Below are positions 41,846 through 50,719 of a stretch of DNA of 64,000 bases, in pieces. The translations under genes were made by a program, and so were the position numbers. The notes under the pieces were generated by a model. That model did not search any database. It had not been told where the DNA came from and saw only the letters and a list, made by a program, of their open reading frames with translations. Location of the stretch: the NCBI GenBank assembly GCA_910584195.1, contig CAJTYV010000002.1, forward strand, positions 1-64,000, written 5' to 3'. Origin of the DNA: an uncultured Ruminococcus sp. GTDB lineage: Bacteria > Bacillota > Clostridia > Oscillospirales > Ruminococcaceae. How positions within the stretch are numbered: the first letter of the stretch is position 1; every line of letters starts with the position of its first letter.

Positions 41846-43036
41846 TTAAAGAACCGGCAGACAAGACATTGCATTAAGGGCTTTTGCCTTTGCTTGCGCT
41901 TCATCAAATGAAAGGATTTCCTTAGTTATAAAGGATGAACCGTTCTCATCTGTATACGTTCCCTCAGGAAGATTTTCACAATCATCAGGAACTCTGAAAT
42001 ACCACTTTGCTCTCAATTCGCTTACAGGCGCAATAAAACTGTTGTCCGAGCAGCTTTCCCAAGTTTGTGAGAATACGGTAACCTTATGCTTAGCCGCTTC
42101 AATAACATCACCCAGTACCGCGCTTGCAGTAGGAAGCTTTCCTGCCCCCCTGCCATAGAACATTGCCTTGTCAATACCGTCTGCGTACACTGTAACAGCG
42201 TTGAATACATCGCTTACTCCGGACATTATATCCTCATGGGGAACGAGCATAGGCATTACAGCAGGAAGTATTCTGCCGTCCTCAAGCTTCTTTACAGACG
42301 CTATAAGCTTTACCGAATGCCCGAGAATATCAGCCGCCGCAACATCACATAGCTGTATTTCGGAAATTCCCTTTGTGTATACGCTGTCGGGATATACGTG
42401 CTTTCCGAAAACAAGAGAAGAAATAATACATATTTTTCGGCATGCATCATGACCTTCAACGTCAGCAGTAGGGTCTTTTTCTGCATAACCCAATTCCTGC
42501 GCAAGCTTCAGCGCCGCTTCGAAAGACATTCCGTCAGAATACATTTTCGTCAATATAAAGTTTGTAGTTCCGTTCAGTATTCCGGCAGCGGCTGTTATTT
42601 CGTTGGCAGCGAGACAACGATGAAGCGGTCTGATAATCGGAATAGCGCCGCCTACGCTTGCTTCAAAGAAGAAGTTGCAGTTATTTGCATTTGCAGCAGC
42701 AAGAAGAATATCCCCTTTTGCCGCTACAAGCTCTTTATTGGAGGTTGCCGCACTTTTACCTTTTTCAAGGGCAGCCTTTAAAAATGTAAACGCCGGTTCT
42801 GTTCCTCCCATACATTCAGCTACTACAGTGACATCGGGATCATTAAGAACATCGTCAAAATTCTTTGTAAACTTGTCTTTATAAGGCGAATCCGAAAAAT
42901 CACGTATATCTACAATATATTTTATATCCATTTCACAGCCTGCATGCTGCTCGATACTTTTTTTATTTTTATAAAAAAGCTCCACAACCCCTGAGCCGAC
43001 AACTCCATAACCTAATACAGCAATTTTAACTGACAT
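41846..43036 (-). CDS. hom: Homoserine dehydrogenase
   Basis: 396 aa from the ATG behind AAGGAG (longer frame has no site). NAD(P)-binding LGYGVVGSGVVE, then GGTEPA, the lysine-containing ATSNKELVA, the signature GILNGTTNFILTKM and GYAEKDPTADVEG. It reduces aspartate semialdehyde to homoserine for threonine and methionine. The C-terminal regulatory ACT domain of longer homologues (about 430 aa) appears absent or degenerate; an ACT protein gene lies just upstream instead. Confidence 0.95.
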   Translation of the reverse strand: MSVKIAVLGYGVVGSGVVELFYKNKKSIEQHAGCEMDIKYIVDIRDFSDSPYKDKFTKNFDDVLNDPDVTVVAECMGGTEPAFTFLKAALEKGKSAATSNKELVAAKGDILLAAANANNCNFFFEASVGGAIPIIRPLHRCLAANEITAAAGILNGTTNFILTKMYSDGMSFEAALKLAQELGYAEKDPTADVEGHDACRKICIISSLVFGKHVYPDSVYTKGISEIQLCDVAAADILGHSVKLIASVKKLEDGRILPAVMPMLVPHEDIMSGVSDVFNAVTVYADGIDKAMFYGRGAGKLPTASAVLGDVIEAAKHKVTVFSQTWESCSDNSFIAPVSELRAKWYFRVPDDCENLPEGTYTDENGSSFITKEILSFDEAQAKAKALNAMSCLPVL

Positions 43037-43067
43037 AAATATTGAACTCCTTAAATATAATTTATCC

Positions 43068-43505
43068 TCATTCAGCTGAAAGTATCTTGACCTCCAGCAC
43101 TCCTTCAAGATCCGATATTGAATAAAGCAATTTCAGTTCTTCAGGCGATATGAGACGCAGCGATATATTTACCGCTGCCGCTCCGTCTACGGGAATACTT
43201 TGATTCACTGTCATAATATTCGCATGAAGACTATGCAGAAATACAAGTACGCTTGAAAGAACTCCGGGACTGTCGCTCAGAAGAAGATAAAGATTTACTA
43301 TTTTTCTACTGAAAAGCTCATCGTATGAAAACACACTGTCCTTGTATTTATAATAAGCGCTTCTTGATATACCTATACGTTTACATGCAGAAGCAAAACT
43401 TTTTTCGTCCTTTGTGGCCATGAGTTTTTTGACTTCAAGCACTTTTGTAAATACATCGGGAAGTATTTTGGCATCAACTACTATAAGCTGTGTTTTCTGT
43501 TCCAT
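43068..43505 (-). CDS. ACT domain protein (PheB/UPF0735 family)
   Basis: 145 aa from the ATG behind CAGGTGA. An HTH-like N-terminal part (FASACKRIGISRSAYYKYKDSVF) precedes a C-terminal ACT domain (about 75-145, with LLLSDSPGVLSSVL). This family (called PheB in Bacillus) precedes hom in many Firmicutes and is thought to bind an amino acid. The promoter is at 43564-43592 and hom follows after 31 bp. Confidence 0.85.
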   Translation of the reverse strand: MEQKTQLIVVDAKILPDVFTKVLEVKKLMATKDEKSFASACKRIGISRSAYYKYKDSVFSYDELFSRKIVNLYLLLSDSPGVLSSVLVFLHSLHANIMTVNQSIPVDGAAAVNISLRLISPEELKLLYSISDLEGVLEVKILSAE

Positions 43506-43563
43506 GCTGCTCACCTGCTTCAAAATCGTACGTGACAGACGCACAATTGTACTCTGTATAATT

Positions 43564-43592
43564 ACTATACCACTTTTTAACGTTTTTGTCAA
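43564..43592 (-). promoter_or_regulatory. Sigma-A promoter of the ACT-hom operon
   Basis: Minus strand: TTGACA (43587-43592), 17-nt spacer, TATAGT (43564-43569). Confidence 0.8.
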
Positions 43593-43624
43593 GTAAAAAT
43601 ATTAAAATTAATAATTATACTAAT

Positions 43625-44572
43625 TCAATTGATTTTTTCAATTAAAGCGCTTTTTAAATGTTCGTATCTGAGACGTTTTTCCTCTTTTTCAAAATGTACT
43701 TCTCTGAACTGCTGAGGATTATTTTCATAAATAAGTTTTTTTGCATCTTCACCGAACTGTTCACTGGTAAGATCAAAAACGCAGCCGTCTATGACATTGT
43801 AGCAATGATAATTACCGCCCTCACGAAGTATCCCATATACCTCGCCGCCAAATATATCCTGTACCAGAAATGCCGTTATCGAGCACTGACCAAGCGTCTT
43901 ATTCTCAGGCGACCAACCGTCTCGCATTCTTGGAGCGCACGTATCAGCCGACCATATTTCAGATAAAATGTCATAAAGATCACGAGGATTTTTTATATTC
44001 GGAAAAGCGTTTGTTACAGGCTCTGCAAGTGCATTCTCCCAGCCGTAAAAATTATATTCCTTAAGGGTAAATTTCCATTTACAGCAGCAAGTATCATCGG
44101 TTATATCAGGATAACAGCTTATGCATTCGCATACAAAGCGATCGTCTATCACAGAAGCAAAACCGCTGTATTCTATAAGTCCCACTGATTTACAAGGATG
44201 AAAAGGCATTCCCTTACGTTTCCTTGCTGTCTGAACACGGCAGTTTACAGCACTGTATGTTAGAGTATTTCCGTTAATTGCAATCTCATCATCATTTATA
44301 TTTGCATAAAAACGCAGCTTTAATGCTTTAGCAAGACCTTCTGTACCTGAATGATCTCCGAGATTCAGAAAAGTCTTTATACGCCCTGCTTCGATAGCAG
44401 TAAATCTTTTCCAAGCTTCTGCATCATGATACATGGCCTCATTCATTCCGAGTTTTCGCTCCAAAGATTGAAACCATACTCCGTCAAGAGCCAGCCAATT
44501 CTTTGAATATATCTCAATAAGCTCTATTAATTCTTCTTTTGAGTATTGAAACAAATTTTCGAAATTATTCAT
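43625..44572 (-). CDS. DUF6125-like / YunG-like fusion protein
   Basis: 315 aa, cytosolic. The N-terminal 180 residues resemble DUF6125 proteins (LIEIYSKNWLALDGVWF, then a sterol/hydrolase-like helical-beta fold with a CCCK cluster). The C-terminal 120 residues resemble YunG (SADTCAPRMRDGWSPENKTL, GQCSITAFLVQDIFGGE, then NYHCYNVIDG). The two are normally separate proteins. No enzymatic function is known for either half. It follows the dockerin gene by 15 bp, so it may share its transcript. Confidence 0.65.
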   Translation of the reverse strand: MNNFENLFQYSKEELIELIEIYSKNWLALDGVWFQSLERKLGMNEAMYHDAEAWKRFTAIEAGRIKTFLNLGDHSGTEGLAKALKLRFYANINDDEIAINGNTLTYSAVNCRVQTARKRKGMPFHPCKSVGLIEYSGFASVIDDRFVCECISCYPDITDDTCCCKWKFTLKEYNFYGWENALAEPVTNAFPNIKNPRDLYDILSEIWSADTCAPRMRDGWSPENKTLGQCSITAFLVQDIFGGEVYGILREGGNYHCYNVIDGCVFDLTSEQFGEDAKKLIYENNPQQFREVHFEKEEKRLRYEHLKSALIEKIN

Positions 44573-44587
44573 ATTTATCCCCTAAAG

Positions 44588-46447
44588 TTATTCGATTACG
44601 GCAATTCCATAAAGAACAAAATTTGTTGATGGATCTTTAATTGAAATCGAAACGTCAAGCGTTCCTGATTCCGGCTGATAATAAGCTATATCACCATCCA
44701 AACCGCCCCATGTGTATTGCAGATTACTGTTTACAGACGTAGTTATTCCATTTACATTAACGTTGACCGTACCCATTGAATCGTTTGAATTAGACTGAAA
44801 CAGAAGCATAATACCCTTGCCCTCTACCGTAAATTTCAGCGGTTCACTGCCGTTTTTGCTGAAAGTAAATCCATTCGCGGAGTATGAAGGATTATTCGTT
44901 CCTGAATTCCATGAACCCCTTGAAAGATTTTTCATTTCTTCTATTGTAATAATACGTGCAGTAGAATATTCAGAGCCGAATACATCGCTGTTCGGTATCA
45001 CATAGGCATCTGTTTCATTTTCGCTTCTCAAAGCCTGACGATAATAATATCCAATACAATCTGCAATAAGCTTATGTCCGCCGTTTCCGGGATGAATCGT
45101 ATCGCCGCTTCCGTAGTCCTCCCAAGTCAGCGTACCTGCGGAAATAGCGTTCATTATGGCATTTTTGCCGCTTATAACAGGAAGATCGTAAGCCTCTGCA
45201 ACCTGTGCCATCCAATCCTGATTTGAACCGCCTGATTTCTGACAAAGAGTAATTATCACCACAGCAGGCTCATTTTCCTGAGAAAGGCATTTTCTGACAA
45301 GGGATTCAAAGGATTTTTTGAATCTTTCCCCGCCTTGATCGTTTACCGCAAACTCAATAAAAATAATATCGGCATTTTTTGACAGTATATCATTATCAGC
45401 ACGAAGATTGCCAACTACCGAGGAGGTACCAGCCATTCCCGCATTAATGTAATTTACGTTTCCGCCGGTACCGAATGTCTCGCTGAAATAGTCATACGAA
45501 AGATTTGCAAAACAATTCTGCGGTGTACTTGACGAACCTCCCGCCGTAATAGAACCTCCTATGTAAGCAATATTTACCTGTTCACCATTTTGAGCATTTG
45601 ATATTTTATTTCTTATACGTTCAGTATTTCCAACACGATATAAACCGTCCTTATAAACTTGAAGCATCTGCGGCGAAACATTTTCCTGATAATTATCCCA
45701 ATCTCCCGATACTGAAGGAGTACTTGGAGTAACAAGATAACTACGAAGCTGTATAAGGTCATATATATCTATAATGCCGTCTTTGTTTATGTCTGCACCC
45801 TGCTCTATATCTGAAGACGCACCTAAAAGGTAATCACTAAGAATTGAAAGATCCTCCGATGATACTTTTAAATCGCCGTTTGCGTCTCCCGCCTTTATAA
45901 TGGACGGCGCTCCGTTCACCTTTACAAGATCAAGATAAAAATCTGTAAGTGACTCCGTAGTCTCCACATAAATCGCCAGATTGCTTGCCCCCTCCGGAAC
46001 TTTGTATGACGAATTCGATAAAACGAACCATTCTCCGCTTTTTACCGTTTCAAGAGCGATCTGATCATACGCTGTTTCTCCCGAACTATCTGTGTATTGC
46101 AGAGAAAACTTCATCTCAACAGATTCTCCGCTTTCCTGATATACAGCAGCGGATAAATTATATACACAGCCTGCTTTCATAAATGATGAAGCTTCCCTTG
46201 AAGCACCGTTCCATGCCGCTGTACGTTCGCTTACAAAAAGACTGCATTCATCGGAAAAAGCCTTTTCCGATGTCCATGCAACAGAAGCTCCGCCTCTTGC
46301 TGTGAACGAATCATTAGTAGTCTCAAACTCAGCTGTAAGCAGATCTGCTGCCGAAACGTAAAAATTATTATCAGACGGCATAGTCACAGATAATGCTAAA
46401 GCAACTGCCGCTGCATATAAAGAATACTTTTTTATTTTATTGCACAT
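44588..46447 (-). CDS. Secreted dockerin-containing SGNH hydrolase
   Basis: 619 aa from the ATG behind GGGAGGA. Signal peptide (about 1-33), a CBM-like beta-sandwich (about 40-180), a type I dockerin (about 188-242) with the two Ca loops GDANGDLKVSSEDL and ADINKDGIIDIYDL, then an SGNH/GDSL hydrolase (about 280-465) with the nucleophile block IGGSITAG, FAVND and the catalytic DTIHPGNGGH, and a C-terminal beta-sandwich. It is probably an acetyl or other carbohydrate esterase bound through the dockerin to a cohesin scaffold outside the cell. The dockerin lying in the middle rather than at an end is less common. Confidence 0.92.
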   Translation of the reverse strand: MCNKIKKYSLYAAAVALALSVTMPSDNNFYVSAADLLTAEFETTNDSFTARGGASVAWTSEKAFSDECSLFVSERTAAWNGASREASSFMKAGCVYNLSAAVYQESGESVEMKFSLQYTDSSGETAYDQIALETVKSGEWFVLSNSSYKVPEGASNLAIYVETTESLTDFYLDLVKVNGAPSIIKAGDANGDLKVSSEDLSILSDYLLGASSDIEQGADINKDGIIDIYDLIQLRSYLVTPSTPSVSGDWDNYQENVSPQMLQVYKDGLYRVGNTERIRNKISNAQNGEQVNIAYIGGSITAGGSSSTPQNCFANLSYDYFSETFGTGGNVNYINAGMAGTSSVVGNLRADNDILSKNADIIFIEFAVNDQGGERFKKSFESLVRKCLSQENEPAVVIITLCQKSGGSNQDWMAQVAEAYDLPVISGKNAIMNAISAGTLTWEDYGSGDTIHPGNGGHKLIADCIGYYYRQALRSENETDAYVIPNSDVFGSEYSTARIITIEEMKNLSRGSWNSGTNNPSYSANGFTFSKNGSEPLKFTVEGKGIMLLFQSNSNDSMGTVNVNVNGITTSVNSNLQYTWGGLDGDIAYYQPESGTLDVSISIKDPSTNFVLYGIAVIE

Positions 46448-46481
46448 TTGAATCAATCCTCCCAATAATTTCTGTATTTTA

Positions 46482-46509
46482 ATTATACATGATTATTCAT
46501 AACAGTCAA
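46482..46509 (-). promoter_or_regulatory. Promoter of the dockerin gene
   Basis: Minus strand: TTGACT (46504-46509), 16-nt spacer, TATAAT (46482-46487), 35 bp before the ATG. Confidence 0.65.
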
Positions 46510-46588
46510 TACACAATTTGAATTTTTGGTGGATAAAATGAATATGTCAAAATATCTTCAATATGTCAGTAATCAATATTAAAGCTCC

Positions 46589-48007
46589 TTATTCGCTAAG
46601 CATATCCTCAAACAACTCAATATATGTCTTGGCTGAAGCTGACCAACTGTAATCGCAGGACATTGCACGTTTAACAAGAGATTCCCAGCGTTCCGACTTG
46701 TCATAATCAGATTTGGCACGACATATGGCATCCAGCATATCATCGGCATTGAATGTCTTAAAAGTAAAACCGTTTCCGTTTACTCCTCCGTTATCGCGTA
46801 CAGTATCTTTCAAACCGCCTGTTTCACGTACGATCGGAACAGTACCATACCTCATGGCTATCATCTGCGCAAGACCGCACGGCTCACTCTGAGACGGCAT
46901 CAGAAACATGTCAGCTCCTGCATATATCCTGCGCGCAAGCTCAGAATCAAATTTAGTTGATACAGATACTTTGTCAGGATAACGTCTTGACATTTCTATG
47001 AAAAACTCCTCATATATTCGTTCTCCGCTTCCGAGTATGGCAAACTTCATTCCGCTATTGACTATCTGCTCAAAAACACAACGGATAAGATCTATACCCT
47101 TATGTTTGACAAACCGAGTAACAATACCTATCAATGGTTCATTGTCCACAGTAAGTCCCAATTCCGTCAGAAGAAATTTTTTACATTCAGATTTTCCGGA
47201 AATATCCTCATTTGTGTAATTACATGCTATAAGTTTGTCTGTTTTGGAGTCATAAATCCCGGTGTCTATGCCATTGATTATGCCATTAAGTTTATGCTGC
47301 TTTGTCACAAGTATTCTGTCAAGACCATGCGCATACCACGGGTCGAGCAGTTCACGCGCATAACTTGGCGATACGGTTATTATTCTATCGGCAGTTTCTA
47401 TCGCACCCTTTAGCATATTTATGTATCCATCGTATTCCAAAAGCCCTGAATTATACGGAGGAATACCCATAAGCTCATTAAGAACCTCTCTGCCGTATCT
47501 TCCCTGATACTCAATATTGTGTATTGTAAACGCTGTTTTCAGTTTATCATAACCCTGCCGATACTTATAGTAAACTTGAAAATACACCGGTATAAGAGCA
47601 GTTTGCCAATCATTACAACTGATTATATCGGGCTTAAAAGCGATATGACGCAGCATTTCGAGTACGGCTCTTCCAAAGAAAACGAATCTTTCGCAATCAT
47701 CGTAAAAACCATACAGACCATCGCGGTAAAAGTAATATTCGTTATCTATAAAATAATAAAGTATCCCGTCCTTTTTCGCTTTGAATATTCCGCAGTATTG
47801 CTTTCGCCATGACACATCAACTGTGATATTTGTGATAAATTCCATCTCTGACCGCATTTCTTCAGAAATCGCCTTATACAATGGAATTACAACTGCACAG
47901 CTGTGACCTTTTTCAGCTATTGACTTGGGCAGCGAACCGATTACATCAGCAAGACCTCCCGAAGCCGCATAAGGCACGGCTTCGCTTGCAGCAAAAAGTA
48001 TATTCAT
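46589..48007 (-). CDS. glgA: Glycogen synthase (ADP-glucose)
   Basis: 472 aa, full length for GT5. The N-terminal substrate loop reads AASGGLADVIGSLP; the lysine of the classical KxGG motif is Ala here. The C-terminal Rossmann part has SQSEPCGLAQM and ETGGLKDTV, which carry the acceptor and phosphate residues. It elongates alpha-1,4-glucan from ADP-glucose. It is the last gene of glgB-glgC-glgD-glgA, separated from glgD by 274 bp that contain a hairpin, so it may also have its own promoter, which I could not identify. Confidence 0.95.
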   Translation of the reverse strand: MNILFAASEAVPYAASGGLADVIGSLPKSIAEKGHSCAVVIPLYKAISEEMRSEMEFITNITVDVSWRKQYCGIFKAKKDGILYYFIDNEYYFYRDGLYGFYDDCERFVFFGRAVLEMLRHIAFKPDIISCNDWQTALIPVYFQVYYKYRQGYDKLKTAFTIHNIEYQGRYGREVLNELMGIPPYNSGLLEYDGYINMLKGAIETADRIITVSPSYARELLDPWYAHGLDRILVTKQHKLNGIINGIDTGIYDSKTDKLIACNYTNEDISGKSECKKFLLTELGLTVDNEPLIGIVTRFVKHKGIDLIRCVFEQIVNSGMKFAILGSGERIYEEFFIEMSRRYPDKVSVSTKFDSELARRIYAGADMFLMPSQSEPCGLAQMIAMRYGTVPIVRETGGLKDTVRDNGGVNGNGFTFKTFNADDMLDAICRAKSDYDKSERWESLVKRAMSCDYSWSASAKTYIELFEDMLSE

Positions 48008-48241
48008 ATATACAGCTTCCTTTCAGAATAAAAACATATATCAGAACCCGTTACTTTGACATGTCCTTCAAACGTGTATTCATAAGTTGCAGAAATATTT
48101 TTGTATTTCAAGTATTTTTAAGGCAATTATCAGAAAACAAAAAAACGCATGAATTTTATTATGAACACATATTTCTATATTCGTTTAACATACCAGCAAG
48201 TATAATACGCGTTTATATTACTAAACAGATTCTAAATAGGT

Positions 48242-48270
48242 ACAGCAGGAAACGGTTTGTCTCCTGCTGT
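48242..48270. terminator. Hairpin between glgD and glgA
   Basis: ACAGCAGGA / TCCTGCTGT with an 11-nt loop, 12 bp after the glgD stop. The minus-strand U-tract is weak, so it may attenuate rather than stop transcription. Confidence 0.6.
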
Positions 48271-48281
48271 AAAACAGTTTA

Positions 48282-49406
48282 TTAGATTTTTCCGTTCTTT
48301 GTGATATACACAGGATAAGTCTCAGAACCGGTAAGAACTTTCTCATCGCTGATCTCAACATTTTTGTCTGTAATTATGGATGTTATACTGCAATTATTGC
48401 CTATTACCGTTCCCTGCATGATAACGGAATCCTTTACAACAGTATCCTTACCTATTTTTACGCCCCTGAATATAACCGAATTCTCAACAGTTCCCTCAAT
48501 TACACAACCATCTGCAATAAGAGAGTTCTTGATATTCGACTCCAAACCGTACTTAGCCGGACCATTATCGCCTACTTTAGTATATACAGGCATATTGTTC
48601 TTGAAAAGCGCATTCCTCTTTTCTGAATCAAGCAGCATTTTATTTGCGGCAAAATAACCCTCTACACTATCAATGCGCACAAAGAAATCTTTATGCTCAT
48701 ATCCCATTATCTTATAACCGCTGTTTCTGTTCTGTAAAATTTCTCTTGTAAAGCTATAAATATTTCTGCTTGCAGCATCAGAAACTATCTGCTTTAAGAA
48801 ATCCTTGCTAATAATAAGCATTTCAAGCCATTGGCTGCATTCACCGGAAATTTTCGGAGCAACCATTACATCGTTTATCGTATTGTCCTCGCCGAACTGA
48901 AGAATAGTCGTACTTGGATTCTTCTCGCTGTCATAAAAAGACTTGCTGTAAATGAGAGTAATATCAGCTTCTGTTTCCTTATGCTGACGCAGTACAGGAT
49001 TGAAATCAATTGTAGTTACAACATCACAGTTGGCAAGAATAACATACTGTGCTTTTGAATGCTCTACAAAACTCCATATATTGCTAAGAGCGTCCAATCT
49101 ACCCTGATATATTCCGCCTGTCTGACTATATGGCGGAAGAAGATGAAGTCCGCCCTTTTTACGCGCAAGATCCCAATCACGTCCCGAACCGAGATGATCG
49201 AGAAGCGAACCGTAATTGGATTTTGTAATTACTCCAACCTCTGAAACCCCGGAATTAACAAAATTGGAAAGCGGAAAATCTATAAGTCTGTAACGTCCTC
49301 CAAACGGAATTGAACCCATCGTTCTCTGCTTCGTAAGCTCGCTTACGTAAGAATCGTGCATGCTTGCGAAAATAAGACCTAATACATTATAATTAACACT
49401 GCTCAT
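48282..49406 (-). CDS. glgD: ADP-glucose pyrophosphorylase regulatory subunit GlgD
   Basis: 374 aa. It aligns in layout with GlgC (PFGGRYRLIDFPLSN, GLHLLPPY) but lacks the GGxGxRL nucleotide loop at the N-terminus, which reads LGLIFASMHDS, and the GGDHIYKMD motif is reduced to ANCDVVTTID. That is the pattern of the non-catalytic GlgD partner of Firmicutes. Left-handed beta-helix at the C-terminus. It starts 25 bp after glgC. Confidence 0.95.
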   Translation of the reverse strand: MSSVNYNVLGLIFASMHDSYVSELTKQRTMGSIPFGGRYRLIDFPLSNFVNSGVSEVGVITKSNYGSLLDHLGSGRDWDLARKKGGLHLLPPYSQTGGIYQGRLDALSNIWSFVEHSKAQYVILANCDVVTTIDFNPVLRQHKETEADITLIYSKSFYDSEKNPSTTILQFGEDNTINDVMVAPKISGECSQWLEMLIISKDFLKQIVSDAASRNIYSFTREILQNRNSGYKIMGYEHKDFFVRIDSVEGYFAANKMLLDSEKRNALFKNNMPVYTKVGDNGPAKYGLESNIKNSLIADGCVIEGTVENSVIFRGVKIGKDTVVKDSVIMQGTVIGNNCSITSIITDKNVEISDEKVLTGSETYPVYITKNGKI

Positions 49407-49431
49407 ATTATAAAACCTCCCGAGCGCATCT

Positions 49432-50658
49432 TCAAATATTCTCGCCGATTATCTGTTTAGGCTCAACAGATTTACCGCCGGATACCGTTACATTATGACC
49501 TACGACCGCAATACCCCAGTCGTCTCTGTTATCTACCTGCTCTGGACGTTTTCCGATATGAGCGCCGCCTTCGATAACGCAGTCGCTGCCAACGATAGCG
49601 TATTCAACGACAGCTCCCGCTTTAATTACAGTACCGGGCATAATTATGCTGTAATTGACAGTTGCGCCCTCTTCAACAGTAACACCGGCAAAAAGTATAG
49701 AAAAATCGACTGAACCGTCAACGCTGCTTCCCTCAGAAATCATGGAATTCTCAACCTGTGCATTTTCTCCGATATACTGAGGAGGCATATAACTGCTGCG
49801 GGAATATATCTTCCAGCTTTTGTCATAAAGATCAAGAGGAACACTCGGACTAAGCAGATCCATATTTGCCTCCCAAAGTGAATCAAGAGTTCCGACGTCT
49901 TTCCAATATCCTTCAAATTCATAGGCAAAAAGTCTCTGCTTATCTCTCAGCATAGATGTTATAATATCCTTACCGAAATCCTTAGACCATTTTTCGCCTT
50001 TTTCGCGCTTGGCATTTGCGTCATTTTCATTTTCAATAAGGTACTTTTCCAGCTTTTTCCAGCTGAAAACATATATACCCATTGAAGCAAGGGTAGACTT
50101 AGGCTCTTTTGGCTTTTCCACAAAGTCCGTAACCTTATTATTTTCATCACATATCATGATGCCAAAACGCGAAGCCTCTGCAAGAGGAACGTCAATAACC
50201 GAGATAGTACAGTCGGCATCGTTTGCTATATGGAAATCCACCATTTTTGAATAATCCATTTTATAAATATGATCGCCGCCGAGAACAACAACATATTCGG
50301 GATCATAGCGTCTGATAAAATTCATATTCTGATAAATTGCATTTGCTGTACCCTCATACCATGACGCGCCTGCCTGAGATTCATAAGGCGGAAGAACGTG
50401 AACACCGCCGTTCATCTTATCCAGATCCCAAGGCTGACCATTGCCGATATACTCGTTAAGTACAAGCGGCTGATACTGAGTAAGAACACCTACTGTGTCA
50501 ATGCCCGAATTAGTGCAGTTTGAAAGAGGGAAATCAATAAGACGATATTTTCCGCCGTAAGGAACGGCAGGTTTAGCTACATTTTTTGTAAGAGCGTACA
50601 ATCTGCTTCCCTGACCGCCCGCAAGAAGCATTGCCACAACTTTTTTCTTGGTGTACAT
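49432..50658 (-). CDS. glgC: Glucose-1-phosphate adenylyltransferase
   Basis: 408 aa. Catalytic loop LLAGGQGSRLYALT, RLIDFPLSNC, GTANAIYQN, GGDHIYKMDY and the C-terminal beta-helix with GKRPEQVD are all present, so it is the active subunit making ADP-glucose from ATP and glucose-1-phosphate. Preceded by glgB and followed by glgD. Confidence 0.97.
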   Translation of the reverse strand: MYTKKKVVAMLLAGGQGSRLYALTKNVAKPAVPYGGKYRLIDFPLSNCTNSGIDTVGVLTQYQPLVLNEYIGNGQPWDLDKMNGGVHVLPPYESQAGASWYEGTANAIYQNMNFIRRYDPEYVVVLGGDHIYKMDYSKMVDFHIANDADCTISVIDVPLAEASRFGIMICDENNKVTDFVEKPKEPKSTLASMGIYVFSWKKLEKYLIENENDANAKREKGEKWSKDFGKDIITSMLRDKQRLFAYEFEGYWKDVGTLDSLWEANMDLLSPSVPLDLYDKSWKIYSRSSYMPPQYIGENAQVENSMISEGSSVDGSVDFSILFAGVTVEEGATVNYSIIMPGTVIKAGAVVEYAIVGSDCVIEGGAHIGKRPEQVDNRDDWGIAVVGHNVTVSGGKSVEPKQIIGENI

Positions 50659-50719
50659 AAAAATTCCTCCTGAAAATTTAAATTAAAAATCCATAACGGC
50701 CGTATACATCGGCTAATCT

